Notes: a model not told the origin generated them from the sequence alone. DNA of 64,000 bases from JANWXD01 sp037446115 (GCA_037446115.1 JBBIJF010000012.1:1-64000); one strand, 5' to 3'; positions 15,556-25,251 are shown, numbered from the stretch's first letter. Numbers and translations are program-made.

Positions 15556-17415
15556 GTGTCCACAACGCGAAGCCGGGAATTCCGGCAGCAGCTTGCCGAG
15601 CGGGTCCTTGTGGCCGACGGGGCCATGGGGACGATGCTCTACGCCAAGGGTGTGTTCATCAACCGGTGCTATGACGAGCTGAACCTGTCGGCGCCGCAGC
15701 TGGTCAAGGAAGTGCACGAGGAATACCTCCGGGCGGGCGCCGAGATCCTGGAAACCAACACGTTCGGGGCCAACCGGGCGCGGCTCGGCCACTACGGCTT
15801 TGCGGACAAGCTGAAGCAGATCAATCAGGCCGGCGTGCGGCTGGCGCGGGAGGCGGCCGGGGAATCGGCATTTGTGGCCGGTTCGGTCGGTCCGCTGGGC
15901 ATTCGCATCGAGCCGCTCGGACCGACCTCGTTTGCCGAGGCCCGGGCCATGTTCCGCGAGCAAGTCGAAGCCCTCGTCGAGGCGGGCGTGGACCTTCTGA
16001 TCCTGGAGACGTTCTACGACCTGAACGAGCTGCGGGAGGCGATTTTTGCGGCGCGGGAAGTCGCCGGCGACGATCTGGTGATCATCGCGCAGGTGACGAT
16101 TGACGACTACGGCAACCTGCCGGACGGCACCGACACGGAGACCTTCACGCGGCGGCTGGACGAATGGCCGGCCGACGTTGTAGGCTGCAACTGCTCGGCC
16201 GGCCCGAAAGTGACGTTCGAGACCATCGAGAAGATGCAGCGCTACACGGCAAAGCCTCTGAGCGCCATGCCGAACGCGGGCCATCCGGCCACGGTGGAGG
16301 GACGCAAGATCTATCTGTGTTCGCCCGAATACATGGCCCAGTACGCGCGGCGGTTCCTATGGGCGGGAGTGCGGATCCTCGGCGGCTGCTGCGGCACGAC
16401 GCCGGAGCACATCAAGGCGATCCGCTCGGAAGTCCGCTCGCTGAGGCCGCTGCACCGCCGGCTGCCGGCGACGGTGGAGGAGCCGTCGGTCAAGGCGCAG
16501 GCGCTGCCGAAAGTGCCTGTAGCGGCCAAGTCGCAACTCGGGGCCAAGCTGGCGGCAGGAAAGTTCGTCGCGTTCGTGGAGATCCTGCCCCCGCGGGGTG
16601 TAGATGCCAGCAAGGAGATTGCCGGGGCCAAGCTGTGCGCGGCACACGGCATTGACTGCATCAACGTGCCCGACGGTCCCCGGGCCAGCGCCCGCATGAG
16701 CGCCCAGGTAACCTGCCAGCTGATCCAGCAGCATGCGGGAATCGAAGCCGTGCTCCACTTTTGCTGCCGCGACCGGAACATTCTCGGGATTCAGTCCGAG
16801 CTGCTCGGAGCCTATGCGGCGGGCATCCGGAACCTGATCTGCATCACGGGCGATCCGCCGCGCATGGGGTCCTATCCGGCCGCCACGGCGGTGTTCGATG
16901 TGGACGCGATCGGCCTGGTGAACATCGTCAACAACCTGAATCACGGCCTGGATATCGGCGGCAATCCCATGGGTTCGCAGACGGCGTTGCTGATCGGCGT
17001 CGGCGCCAACCCCGGCGCGGTGAACCTGGAGGAAGAGATCCGGCGCTTTGAGTGGAAGGTTCAGGCGGGCGCCGAGTACGCCGTCACGCAGCCGGTGTTC
17101 GACCTGCGACTGCTGGAGAACTTTCTCAAGCGCATCGAGCACGTGCGCATCCCGGTCATTGCGGGCATCTGGCCGCTGACCAGCTACCGCAACGCGGAGT
17201 TCATGGTGAACGAACTGCGGGTGCCGGTGCCGGAGGAGTACATGCGCCGCATGCGCCTGGCCGACAGCGCGGAAAAGGCGCGGCGGGAGGGCGTGGCGAT
17301 TGCCCGGGAGATGGTCCAGCGCGTGCGGTCCATGGTGCAGGGTGTACAATTGAGCGCACCGTTTGGCCGCTACGAGATGGCCATCGAAGTGGCGGAGGCC
17401 ATCGGCTCCCGGTAG
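15556..17415 (+). CDS. Bifunctional homocysteine S-methyltransferase / 5,10-methylenetetrahydrofolate reductase
   Basis: 619 residues, matching the length of the known fusion family. Residues about 10-290 are the zinc-dependent S-methyltransferase: VADGAMGTMLYAKG at the start, the first zinc cysteine in VGCNCSAGP and the cysteine pair in GGCCGTTPEHIKAI. Residues about 325-615 are the FAD-dependent reductase, from FVAFVEILPPRG through LICITGDPPRMG and EYAVTQPVFDLRLLE. The fusion can reduce methylene-THF and pass one-carbon units toward methionine. GTG 15556 was chosen because it follows a promoter and begins at the conserved domain; the frame is open upstream only as part of the preceding gene's overlap. 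Confidence 0.92.
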   Translation: MSTTRSREFRQQLAERVLVADGAMGTMLYAKGVFINRCYDELNLSAPQLVKEVHEEYLRAGAEILETNTFGANRARLGHYGFADKLKQINQAGVRLAREAAGESAFVAGSVGPLGIRIEPLGPTSFAEARAMFREQVEALVEAGVDLLILETFYDLNELREAIFAAREVAGDDLVIIAQVTIDDYGNLPDGTDTETFTRRLDEWPADVVGCNCSAGPKVTFETIEKMQRYTAKPLSAMPNAGHPATVEGRKIYLCSPEYMAQYARRFLWAGVRILGGCCGTTPEHIKAIRSEVRSLRPLHRRLPATVEEPSVKAQALPKVPVAAKSQLGAKLAAGKFVAFVEILPPRGVDASKEIAGAKLCAAHGIDCINVPDGPRASARMSAQVTCQLIQQHAGIEAVLHFCCRDRNILGIQSELLGAYAAGIRNLICITGDPPRMGSYPAATAVFDVDAIGLVNIVNNLNHGLDIGGNPMGSQTALLIGVGANPGAVNLEEEIRRFEWKVQAGAEYAVTQPVFDLRLLENFLKRIEHVRIPVIAGIWPLTSYRNAEFMVNELRVPVPEEYMRRMRLADSAEKARREGVAIAREMVQRVRSMVQGVQLSAPFGRYEMAIEVAEAIGSR

Positions 17416-17430
17416 GAGACCGCATCGCAA

Positions 17431-18069
17431 GTGCCCACGGACCTGATCGAGATTGATCCCGAAAATCCCAGTCCTGAAGCGATCGAGCGCGCGGCGGCGA
17501 CGATCCGCCGGGGCCGCGTGGTCGCCATTCCCACCGATGCGCTGTACGTGGTGGCCGCCGATCCGTTCAACCTCCACGCGGTCGGGCTGGTTTTTGTGGC
17601 CAAGGGGCGCGAAATCCACCGTTCCCTGCCCCTCCTGGTCGCCGACGTGCTGATGGCTGAAGACCTTGCCAAGGAGCTCCCGCCGACCTTCCACCCTCTG
17701 GCGCGGCGCTTCTGGCCGGGACCGTTGACCATCATCGTGCCCGCCTCGGCCAAAGTGCCTCTGAAGGTGACGGGAAACACGGGCCGCCTGGCGGTGCGCC
17801 AAAGCCGCTCGCGCGTGGCCGGTGCGCTGCTTGAGAAGCTCGGGCAGCCTCTGATTGCCACGAGCGCCAATATCTCGGGACAACCCACCTGTCGCAGCGG
17901 CATCGAGGTGTTCGGCATGATGGACGGACGCATTGACCTGGTGCTGGATGGCGGCGTTTGCCCCGGCCCCGGGAGCACGACGGTGGACATCACGGGACCG
18001 GGCTGGCGGGTGATCAAGGAAGGGGCCGTGTCCGAACAGGAGATCAAAGAATGTCTCAACGCCACCTGA
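17431..18069 (+). CDS. L-threonylcarbamoyladenylate synthase (Sua5/TsaC family)
   Basis: 212 residues with the YrdC fold: IRRGRVVAIPTDALYVVAADP at the N-terminus, the basic segment in FVAKGREIHRSLPLLVA, FWPGPLTIIVPAS and the ATP-site block LIATSANISGQPT. It makes threonylcarbamoyl-AMP for t6A37 of ANN-decoding tRNAs. Length matches the short TsaC type rather than full Sua5. It uses a GTG start 15 bp after the fusion gene and overlaps the next gene by 19 bp. Confidence 0.92.
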   Translation: MPTDLIEIDPENPSPEAIERAAATIRRGRVVAIPTDALYVVAADPFNLHAVGLVFVAKGREIHRSLPLLVADVLMAEDLAKELPPTFHPLARRFWPGPLTIIVPASAKVPLKVTGNTGRLAVRQSRSRVAGALLEKLGQPLIATSANISGQPTCRSGIEVFGMMDGRIDLVLDGGVCPGPGSTTVDITGPGWRVIKEGAVSEQEIKECLNAT

Positions 18070-18956
18070 GGCTGTGGACTGCGGCGGCCGCGGTTTGCTT
18101 CACCGCTGTGGCCTTGTGTGCCGAGCGACCCCGGATCGAACTGCTCTGGCCCGACGGCGCGCCGGGGGCCGTGGGCAACGAGGAAGCCGACCGTCCCACG
18201 CTGAGCATCTACCTTCCGGAGGGGACCGAGGCGGCGGCGACGGGCGTGGTGGTGTGTCCCGGCGGGGGATACCGCACGCTGGCGATGGATCATGAGGGCG
18301 ACCAAGTGGCCCGCTGGTTGAACTCCCTCGGTGTGGCGGCATTCGTGTTGAAGTACCGCCTCGGGCCGCGCTACCGCCATCCGGCCCCCCTTCAAGACGT
18401 CCAACGTGCCATCCGCAGCGTGCGGTACCGCGCCGCGGAGCTGCGAGTTTCCCCGGAACGCATCGGCGTGTGGGGTTTTTCGGCGGGAGGCCATCTGGCA
18501 GCGACGGCGGCGACGCACTTCGATTCCGGCAACCCGCTGGCTGCCGATCCGGTGGAACGCCTCAGTTGCCGGCCGGATTTCGCGATTCTGGCCTACCCGG
18601 TCATTTCATTCACCACCGAGTACGCCCACAAGGGATCGCGCAGTTTTCTGCTCGGTGAGGACCCGGACCCTCAGCTGGTCGAGAGCCTCTCGCTGGAAAA
18701 GCGTGTCAGGGCGGACACTCCCCCCACGTTTTTGTTTCACACCACAGAAGACCGTGCCGTGCCTCCGGAAAACAGCGTGCTGTTCTACCTGGCCCTGCGC
18801 AAAGCGGGCGTGCCTGCCGAATTGCATATATACGAACGGGGCCGTCACGGCGTGGGCCTGGCGCCGCACGATGCGGTGCTGTCCAGCTGGGTCTCCCGCC
18901 TGAGGGACTGGCTGGCGGTCCACGGCTGGATTCCGCAACGCAGCCCGACGCCCTGA
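18051..18956 (+). CDS. Exported alpha/beta hydrolase (BD-FAE / acetyl-xylan-esterase-like)
   Basis: 301 residues with a signal peptide (RLWTAAAAVCFTAVALCAE). The nucleophile is in VWGFSAGGHLAATA, the acid is in FHTTEDRAVPPENS and the histidine in GRHGVGL. The oxyanion segment VVVCPGGGYRTLAMDHEG is typical of the feruloyl/acetyl esterase group that works on plant polysaccharide decorations. Starts at ATG 18051, inside the end of the preceding gene. Fits the other glycan-related exported enzymes in the window; substrate not determined. Confidence 0.85.
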   Translation: MSQRHLRLWTAAAAVCFTAVALCAERPRIELLWPDGAPGAVGNEEADRPTLSIYLPEGTEAAATGVVVCPGGGYRTLAMDHEGDQVARWLNSLGVAAFVLKYRLGPRYRHPAPLQDVQRAIRSVRYRAAELRVSPERIGVWGFSAGGHLAATAATHFDSGNPLAADPVERLSCRPDFAILAYPVISFTTEYAHKGSRSFLLGEDPDPQLVESLSLEKRVRADTPPTFLFHTTEDRAVPPENSVLFYLALRKAGVPAELHIYERGRHGVGLAPHDAVLSSWVSRLRDWLAVHGWIPQRSPTP

Positions 18957-19006
18957 GCGCCGGCGTGGACGCACCGACAGGCCGCCCCGATTTTGGAACA
19001 CCGACC

Positions 19007-19339
19007 TCAGAGGCGCTGGGTTTCGGCGGCGGGGGCTTCTTCCTCGGCGGGTTCGTGGAGGTGGACGTAATACGTGGCCGCGCCCATCAACAACATCAGC
19101 GCGAGAGCGACGACGAACCAGCCCAGTGTTCGCGCCGTCCAGGCGCGCTCGCCCTCGATGGCGGCCGCCGTGAGCTGGACGAACGCCGCGGCGAGCCCCC
19201 CGCCGAGAACCAGCTTCCAGTGCCAGGGCATCAGGTCGAGATGGTCCTGGCCGCCGACCTGGCCCCAGAGGGTGAACACGGCAACCAGTGCCACAAGGAA
19301 TTCCACGGCCAAGGCCAGGCGGACGGCAGCGCGGGGCAT
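19007..19339 (-). CDS. Small three-helix membrane protein
   Basis: 110 residues with three hydrophobic segments (LALAVEFLVALVAVFTLWG, LVLGGGLAAAFVQLTAAAI, TLGWFVVALALMLLMGAATYY) and an acidic tail. No recognised domain. Its ATG is one base after the stop of the upstream aldo/keto reductase gene, so they are translated together. Confidence 0.7.
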   Translation of the reverse strand: MPRAAVRLALAVEFLVALVAVFTLWGQVGGQDHLDLMPWHWKLVLGGGLAAAFVQLTAAAIEGERAWTARTLGWFVVALALMLLMGAATYYVHLHEPAEEEAPAAETQRL

Positions 19340-19340
19340 A

Positions 19341-20450
19341 TCAGGCGGCCAGTTTCCGGCCGGCCAGCGGCAGGTTGTCCTTCACCATGGCCGCGTTGAC
19401 CATCTCGGAAATGACGCCGCTCAGATTGGGATTTTGCAGGGCCCATAAGTAGGCTTTCTGGGGCCGCTTCCAGGGACCGGGGACCGCCTTTTCGATCCAT
19501 TGGGCGCGCGCAGCGTCACCCGGGCGCTCGTCGCCGGTGCGGTAGACGGGCCGGGCAACTTTCATCGCGATGACGCCCAGGTCCGCGCTGCGGGCTTTTT
19601 CGAGCGCACGGGCGACGAAGCGGTGATTCACGATGTTGTAGGCCACCATGGCCATCGAATAAACCCTGGCCTCGATGGCGGCCTCCAGAATCCCCGCCGG
19701 ATCCGTGTGTGCGGAAAGGCCGAGGTGACGGACCTTCCCGGCTTTTCGGAGCGTTTCGAAGGCTTCGAAGATTTCCGGGTAGTGAAGCACTTCGTAAGGT
19801 GTGCTGGCGCCGTGCGGGCACATGAGCAGGTCGAGGTGGTCCGTGCCGAGGCGTTTGAGGCTTTCCTCGACGGAGTCGAGGATGAGCTTCTTGTAGTTCG
19901 TTTCACGGTTGATCCGCCGCCCGTACTCCTTTTCCATGACGTTGGCCAGGGCGGCATCGTCCAGTTCGGCGCGCTGACCCTCGAAGTAATTGCAGAAGTA
20001 GTCCGGATCGGCCACGTTGCGCCGCTCGATGTCGTCCTGGGCTCTGGTGCGAAGTTTTTTCTGCTCAGGCTCCGGCAGGCTCTGGAAGATCTCGCGGTAC
20101 AGGCGGTTGCGGTTGATGTCCCAGAGGCTGACCTTGGTGTTGAGGAAGAAGGTATCGCGCCTGCGGGAGCGGATCACCCGGGCGTAGCCCAGTTCGCTCG
20201 CCCCTTTGCCGTAAGCCGGGGCCGTGTCCAAATAGTTGAGGCCCATGTCGAGGGCCAGCAAGACGTGCTCGTAATTGTCGGGGGCGATGCGGTTGCCGCC
20301 CATGACAATTTCAGAAATCATAAAGCCGGTGCGGCCCAGGCGGCGGTAGGTCATGCCGGGCTGGCGGTTGCGCCATTCGGGCGAGGCGGCCGGCGTGCGT
20401 CCGGCTACGGCCAGGATCGCTCCGGTCAGAAACTGCCGGCGGTCAAGCAT
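19341..20450 (-). CDS. Tat-type exported aldo/keto reductase
   Basis: 369 residues. The N-terminus MLDRRQFLTGAILAVAG has a twin-arginine pattern (RRQFL), as in other acidobacterial exported oxidoreductases. The AKR barrel follows: TYRRLGRTGFMISEIVMGGN, the catalytic Asp/Tyr pair in YLDTAPAYGKGASE (Asp and Tyr), the Lys in FLNTKVSL and the His in DLLMCPHGAST. A long insertion (about residues 120-180, with FCNYF and many charges) separates it from minimal AKRs. Cofactor-loaded export through Tat would be consistent with an NADP(H)-like cofactor bound before transport, but this is inference. Confidence 0.82.
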   Translation of the reverse strand: MLDRRQFLTGAILAVAGRTPAASPEWRNRQPGMTYRRLGRTGFMISEIVMGGNRIAPDNYEHVLLALDMGLNYLDTAPAYGKGASELGYARVIRSRRRDTFFLNTKVSLWDINRNRLYREIFQSLPEPEQKKLRTRAQDDIERRNVADPDYFCNYFEGQRAELDDAALANVMEKEYGRRINRETNYKKLILDSVEESLKRLGTDHLDLLMCPHGASTPYEVLHYPEIFEAFETLRKAGKVRHLGLSAHTDPAGILEAAIEARVYSMAMVAYNIVNHRFVARALEKARSADLGVIAMKVARPVYRTGDERPGDAARAQWIEKAVPGPWKRPQKAYLWALQNPNLSGVISEMVNAAMVKDNLPLAGRKLAA

Positions 20451-20605
20451 TCCATCCTCCGAGACTCCCGCCCATTGTAGTCGCGAGCGGGCAAGGCAGG
20501 CAATGGCCGGCAGTTAGCGCAGGCGGCCCAGGTCCGCTGCTTGGGCGATGGTTGCGCTCGGCGCGCCGCCTCCACGCGGTTCGTTGTACGATTCGGAGAG
20601 GGGTG

Positions 20606-21865
20606 ATGGCGCGCCAACGGGTCGGCTGGGTGCGTACGGTGCACAACCTGCGCACCGCCGCAGGACTGGCCTGGGAGGCGATCCGGGCTCACAAGCTGCG
20701 AAGCTTTCTGACGCTGCTCGGGGTCATCATCGGTGTGGCCAGTCTGGTTACCGTGGGCGCCGCCATCCGGGGTCTGGGGATTTACGCCGAGCAGAACGGC
20801 GCTAAGGTTTTCGGCAGCAACACCTTTCTGATCGCGCAGATTGCGACCGCCACGACCGTTGAGGAGTACTGGCAGAAGGCGCGGCGCAACAAGCGGATCC
20901 GCTACAGCGATTACACGTATCTGGAAGCGGCCACCGGCGAGCAGGTTCTCTACAGCACTTCCCGGACCCAACCCGAGGAGCTGCGGCGCAACGGCGCGGT
21001 GTTCGACAACGCCGCCGTCACCGGAGTTTCCTTCACCCTGCCCGAGATCCGGGACCTGCCCTTGGCGGAGGGGCGGTTTTTCAGTGCGGACGAAGAGCGG
21101 CACGCAAGTTTCGTGTGTGTGATCGCTGCCGACGTGGCCGCCGCTTTATTTGCGGGCGAATCCGCGCTGGGACAAGACTTGAGAATTCGGGGTTACGACT
21201 TCCGCATCGTCGGCGTTCTGGACAAAGTGGGCGCGGTGTTCGGGGTGACGCAGGACAACATCGTGTACATCCCGTCGCCGGCGTATACCCGCTTATACGG
21301 AACGCGGCAGTCGCTCCACGTCTACGGCAAGCCGCGCGCCGGGCTCGAATTCGAGGAAGCCCTGGACATTGCGCGGGTGGCCCTGCGCATGCGCTTCCGG
21401 ACGCCGCTAGGGCAGCCGGACAACTTCGACATCGCCACGCCCGAAGGTCTCCGCACCTGGGTGGAAGGCGTGCTCGGCATGATTTCCGCCGTGGTGGTCC
21501 CTGTGACCGCCATCTCGCTGGTGGTGGGCGGCATTGTAATCATGAACATCATGTTGGTCACGGTGACCGAGCGCACGCACGAGATCGGAATCCGCAAATC
21601 GCTCGGCGCGCGGAGCCGTGACATCCAGCTGCAGTTTCTGCTGGAGGCGGTGTTCCTGGCGGGGCTGGGCGGGCTGGCCGGCGTGGCTCTGGGAGCGGGG
21701 CTGGTTGTCCTGCTGGAGGCGCTGTTCGGTATCACGCTGGAGATGACGGCCGATTATGCGGCCCTGGCGATCGCCACGGCATGCGTGACCGGGGTTCTGA
21801 GCGGGTGGTATCCGGCCCGGCGCGCGGCGCGGCTGGATCCGGTGACGGCCATCCGGATGGAGTGA
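20606..21865 (+). CDS. MacB-type ABC transporter permease, first of pair 1
   Basis: 419 residues with the MacB layout: a first helix in RSFLTLLGVIIGVASLVTVG, a periplasmic core domain of about 220 residues, then the FtsX domain with three helices. The signature ERTHEIGIRKSLGARSRDIQLQF sits in the cytoplasmic loop. ATG 20606 follows GGAGAGGGG. It lacks the ATPase domain, and no ATPase gene adjoins it. The next gene, 3 bp downstream, encodes a similar permease, so a heterodimeric permease is likely. Substrates could be antibiotics, lipids or peptides. Confidence 0.88.
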   Translation: MARQRVGWVRTVHNLRTAAGLAWEAIRAHKLRSFLTLLGVIIGVASLVTVGAAIRGLGIYAEQNGAKVFGSNTFLIAQIATATTVEEYWQKARRNKRIRYSDYTYLEAATGEQVLYSTSRTQPEELRRNGAVFDNAAVTGVSFTLPEIRDLPLAEGRFFSADEERHASFVCVIAADVAAALFAGESALGQDLRIRGYDFRIVGVLDKVGAVFGVTQDNIVYIPSPAYTRLYGTRQSLHVYGKPRAGLEFEEALDIARVALRMRFRTPLGQPDNFDIATPEGLRTWVEGVLGMISAVVVPVTAISLVVGGIVIMNIMLVTVTERTHEIGIRKSLGARSRDIQLQFLLEAVFLAGLGGLAGVALGAGLVVLLEALFGITLEMTADYAALAIATACVTGVLSGWYPARRAARLDPVTAIRME

Positions 21866-21868
21866 GCG

Positions 21869-23119
21869 GTGCGGGTTGCAGCGGGCGAGACGTTACGACT
21901 GGCCCTGGGCACGCTTTGGGAGTACCGGTTCCGGTCGGCGCTCACGATCCTCGGGGTGGTGATCGGCATCACGACCGTGGTTACCGTAAGCGCCCTGCTA
22001 AGCGGGCTGCGCCGGGGTATCGTGACCTTTTTCCAGGAGCTGGGGCCCGATAATCTGTTCATTTACCGGACGAGCGGCGATCCCAACAGCCTTCGCATCA
22101 GCCCCAGAGAGCGGCGGCGCAAGCCGATGCGTCCTGAGTATGCGGAGCTGATCCGGCGACTGTGCCCGGCCGTCGAGGACGCCGGGGTACAGCTCTTCAT
22201 TCCCCCGGTGGTGGAGGGCCGGGCGCTCATCGCCAAAGTTCCCGGCTACCAGACCGACCGGTTCTCGCTGCTGGGGGCCACGGCGAACATGAGTTCGATC
22301 GCACCGCGCGAGCTGCAGGATGGGCGCACGTTCACAGCCGAGGAGGCGCGCCGTGCGGCCCGCGTGGCGGTGATCGGTCACGATCTGGCGGAGGCGCTGT
22401 TTCCGCACGGGGCGGTGGGGCGGACTCTGATTGCAGACGGCGCCGAGTTCACCGTGGTCGGCGTTCACGCCAAGGCCAAAGGCGGCTTTTTCGGCGAGAA
22501 CGACCTGGACCGGCAGATCACGATTCCGCTGGAGACGGCGCGCTCGCGCTATCCGGCCGTGGACCGCTTCATGATCGTCGTCAAAGCGCAACCGGGCCGG
22601 CGTCAGGAGGCGATCGAAGAAGTGACGGCCCTGCTGCGCAAGATCCGGCGCACGCCGCCGGGCGCGGAAAACGATTTCTCGCTGACCACACCGGATCAGA
22701 TCATCCGGCAGTTCGACCAGCTTACCGGTCTGGCCTGGATGGTCTCGCTGGCCATCGCGGGTCTGAGTCTGTTGGTGGGCGGCATCGGGGTGATGAACAT
22801 CATGCTGGTGAGCGTGACGGAACGCACGCGGGAAATCGGCGTGCGGAAAGCCCTTGGAGCCCGGCGGCGGGATCTGGTCGCCCAGTTTCTGCTGGAAGCG
22901 GTGGCGCTGACGGGCACGGGCGGGCTGCTGGGTCTGGTCTGCGCCGTGCTTGCGGCATGGGGTATCGGGGTGCTGGTGCCGGCGCTTCCCTCCGAGGTGC
23001 CGCCTTCCTCGATGGCGGCGGGGCTGGCGGTTTCCGTCGGGGTGGGACTCTTTTTCGGCGTCTGGCCGGCGGTGACCGCCTCGCGGCTGGATCCGGTCGA
23101 GGCGCTGCGCTACGAATAA
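21869..23119 (+). CDS. MacB-type ABC transporter permease, second of pair 1
   Basis: 416 residues starting at GTG 21869, just after the preceding gene. Same fold: first helix in SALTILGVVIGITTVVTVSALL, a periplasmic domain, and the C-terminal FtsX block with VGGIGVMNIMLVSVTERTRE and IGVRKALGARRRDLVAQFLL. It ends with the family-typical SRLDPVEALRYE. Partner of the preceding permease; the ATPase must be encoded elsewhere. Confidence 0.88.
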   Translation: MRVAAGETLRLALGTLWEYRFRSALTILGVVIGITTVVTVSALLSGLRRGIVTFFQELGPDNLFIYRTSGDPNSLRISPRERRRKPMRPEYAELIRRLCPAVEDAGVQLFIPPVVEGRALIAKVPGYQTDRFSLLGATANMSSIAPRELQDGRTFTAEEARRAARVAVIGHDLAEALFPHGAVGRTLIADGAEFTVVGVHAKAKGGFFGENDLDRQITIPLETARSRYPAVDRFMIVVKAQPGRRQEAIEEVTALLRKIRRTPPGAENDFSLTTPDQIIRQFDQLTGLAWMVSLAIAGLSLLVGGIGVMNIMLVSVTERTREIGVRKALGARRRDLVAQFLLEAVALTGTGGLLGLVCAVLAAWGIGVLVPALPSEVPPSSMAAGLAVSVGVGLFFGVWPAVTASRLDPVEALRYE

Positions 23120-23147
23120 GCGCCGTCCGGCGGCGCGAGGCGGGTGC

Positions 23148-23153
23148 TATATT
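23148..23153 (+). promoter_or_regulatory. -10-like TATATT before the NfeD-family gene
   Basis: TATATT ends 9 bases before the TTG start at 23163, predicting a leader of only a few bases. Confidence 0.35.
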
Positions 23154-23162
23154 GGGGGTGGT

Positions 23163-24434
23163 TTGAGTCCGAAATTTGCGCTCCTGATCGCGTTGTGGTG
23201 CGTCCCGGCCGGGCTGCAAGCCGCGGCCCGGGTCGTGGCGGTGGACGTAGACGGCGTGGTCCACCCGATCACCGTAGATATCGTGTCTCACGCGATCGAG
23301 AAGGCCCGGCGCGAGAGCGCCGAGCTGCTGCTGGTGCGGCTGAACACCCCCGGCGGGCTGCTGGAGGCGACTCGCCAGATCGTGGAGAAACTCGTGGCCT
23401 CCCCGGTTCCGGTGGCGACGTACGTTACGCCGAGCGGCGGCCGGGCCGCCTCGGCCGGATTTTTCATTTTGATGGCGGGCGACGTGGCGGCGATGGCTCC
23501 GGGAACGCACACCGGGGCGGCTGCGCCGGTACTGCTCGGCCAGCAGATGGATCAGGTGATGCGCAAGAAGGTGGAAAGCGACGCCGCCGCGTGGCTGCGC
23601 TCGCTTGCCGCCAAGCGCGGGCGCAACGCGAATCTGGCCCAGAGCGCCGTGCTCGAATCCAAGTCGTTCACCGAAAAAGAAGCTCTGGACAACCAGCTCA
23701 TTGATCTGGTGGCGCGCGATGAGGGGCAGCTGCTGGAGCTGCTGAACCGCCGGGAAGTCACCCGCTTTGACGGGCGCAAACAAACCCTCGCGCTGAGCGG
23801 AGTCGTCGTGGCGCCGTACGAGCTCACGCGGCGCGAGCAGATCATGAAGGCGGTGAGCGATCCCAATATCGCCCTGGTGTTGCTGGTGCTGGGCGCGCTG
23901 GGGGTCTACATCGAGTTCAGTTCTCCCGGCCTCATCGTGCCCGGGGTGCTGGGCGGGATTCTGGTGCTGCTGGGGCTCTCCGCCCTGTCGGTGCTGCCGA
24001 TCAACTGGATCGGCGTGGCGTTGCTGGTGCTGGCGGCGGCGCTGTTCATCCTGGAGGCCAAGTTTGCCTCTCACGGAATCCTCGGGGCCGGGGGCGCGGT
24101 GGCCATGATTCTGGGCGCGCTGCTGCTGATTGACAGCCCGCTGCCGGAGATGCGGGTCCATCTGGGCACCGCCGTGGCGGTGGCGCTTCCCTTCGCGCTG
24201 ATCACGGTGTTTTTGCTGTCGCTGGTGCTGCGGGCGCGGAAGTACAAGGTGGCCACGGGGCCGGCGGGCATGATCGGCGAGGTGGGCCGGGCGGAGACGA
24301 CGCTCAATCCTGCCGGCAAGGTGTTTGTCCACGGTGAATTCTGGGACGCGATGTGCTCGACGCCGGTCGAGGCGGGCGCGCGCGTTCGCGTCGTCGGCGT
24401 AGACGGTTTGCGGCTCAAGGTAGAGCCGGAATAA
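23163..24434 (+). CDS. NfeD-family membrane serine protease (long NfeD1b type)
   Basis: 423 residues: a signal peptide, a ClpP-class protease domain of about 200 residues, a run of four to five hydrophobic helices (about 235-360), and a C-terminal OB-fold domain. The catalytic serine is likely in SGGRAASAGFFILMAGD. The frame starts at a TTG. In archaea and bacteria this protein pairs with a stomatin-like SPFH protein and is thought to cleave it or act in membrane quality control; exactly that partner is the next gene, 19 bp downstream. Confidence 0.9.
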   Translation: MSPKFALLIALWCVPAGLQAAARVVAVDVDGVVHPITVDIVSHAIEKARRESAELLLVRLNTPGGLLEATRQIVEKLVASPVPVATYVTPSGGRAASAGFFILMAGDVAAMAPGTHTGAAAPVLLGQQMDQVMRKKVESDAAAWLRSLAAKRGRNANLAQSAVLESKSFTEKEALDNQLIDLVARDEGQLLELLNRREVTRFDGRKQTLALSGVVVAPYELTRREQIMKAVSDPNIALVLLVLGALGVYIEFSSPGLIVPGVLGGILVLLGLSALSVLPINWIGVALLVLAAALFILEAKFASHGILGAGGAVAMILGALLLIDSPLPEMRVHLGTAVAVALPFALITVFLLSLVLRARKYKVATGPAGMIGEVGRAETTLNPAGKVFVHGEFWDAMCSTPVEAGARVRVVGVDGLRLKVEPE

Positions 24435-24453
24435 GCTCGACACGGAGGATTCC

Positions 24454-25251
24454 ATGCTCGACATTCCCACGATTGCGCTGATCATCATCGTGCTGTACGT
24501 GCTGTCGGCGATCAAGATCCTGGCCGAATACGAACGGGGAGTCATCTTCCGGCTGGGCCGCGTGCTGCCACGGCCGAAAGGCCCGGGAATCATCCTGGTT
24601 TTTGCGCCCATTGACCGCATGGTGCGGATTTCGCTGCGCGTGGAAACTCTGGAGGTGCCGCCGCAGGATCTGGTGACGCGCGATAACGTCACCGTCAAGG
24701 TCAACGCGGTGATCTATTTCCGCGTGATTGATCCTACCAAGGCGGTCATCGAAGTCGAAAATTTCCGCTACGCCACTTCGCAGCTGGCCCAGACCACGCT
24801 GCGGAGCGTGCTCGGCGAAGTGGAGCTCGATGACCTGCTCAGCCAGCGCCAAAAGCTGAACATCCGGCTGCAAAGCGTCCTGGATCAGCACACCGAGCCG
24901 TGGGGCGTCAAAGTGGCCATGGTCGAGGTCAAGCAGGTGGACCTGCCCGAGCAGATGATCCGCGCCATCGCGCGCCAGGCGGAAGCCGAGCGCGAGCGCC
25001 GCGCCAAGATCATTCATGCAGAGGGCGAGTACGCCGCCGCCGAGCGGTTGGCCATGGCGGCGGAGATGATCCAGCGGCAGCCCGTCGCCATTCAGTTGCG
25101 GTACTTGCAGACCCTGGTCGAGATCGGCGCGGAAAAGAACACGACGGTTGTTTTTCCGATTCCGATCGACATTTTCTCGGGGGTCAAGGCGATTCTGGAA
25201 AACCTGGCGCGCGCCACTGCGCCGAAAGAGGCGTCTGCACCGGGGAGCTGA
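24454..25251 (+). CDS. Stomatin-like SPFH/Band 7 membrane protein (slipin)
   Basis: 265 residues: one N-terminal membrane segment (LIIIVLYVLSAIKILAEYE), the SPFH domain (YERGVIFRLGRVLPRPKGPG to VEVKQVDLPEQMI), then a charged helical region (ARQAEAERERRAKIIHAEGE) as in all slipins. Preceded by ACACGGAGGATTCC, a strong ribosome binding site. It forms the classical NfeD-slipin pair with the upstream gene, probably acting in membrane microdomain organisation or proteolysis control. Confidence 0.93.
   Translation: MLDIPTIALIIIVLYVLSAIKILAEYERGVIFRLGRVLPRPKGPGIILVFAPIDRMVRISLRVETLEVPPQDLVTRDNVTVKVNAVIYFRVIDPTKAVIEVENFRYATSQLAQTTLRSVLGEVELDDLLSQRQKLNIRLQSVLDQHTEPWGVKVAMVEVKQVDLPEQMIRAIARQAEAERERRAKIIHAEGEYAAAERLAMAAEMIQRQPVAIQLRYLQTLVEIGAEKNTTVVFPIPIDIFSGVKAILENLARATAPKEASAPGS

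Noticed and set aside
16357..17883. Open frame of 508 codons on the minus strand
   Set aside because: It is antisense to the methyltransferase/MTHFR fusion and the TsaC-type gene; composition is the His/Arg/Gly-rich type produced by the complementary frame of GC-rich genes.
22800..24704. Open frame of 634 codons on the minus strand
   Set aside because: Antisense to the permease, NfeD and stomatin genes; no domain-like text, Arg/His/Pro-rich shadow.
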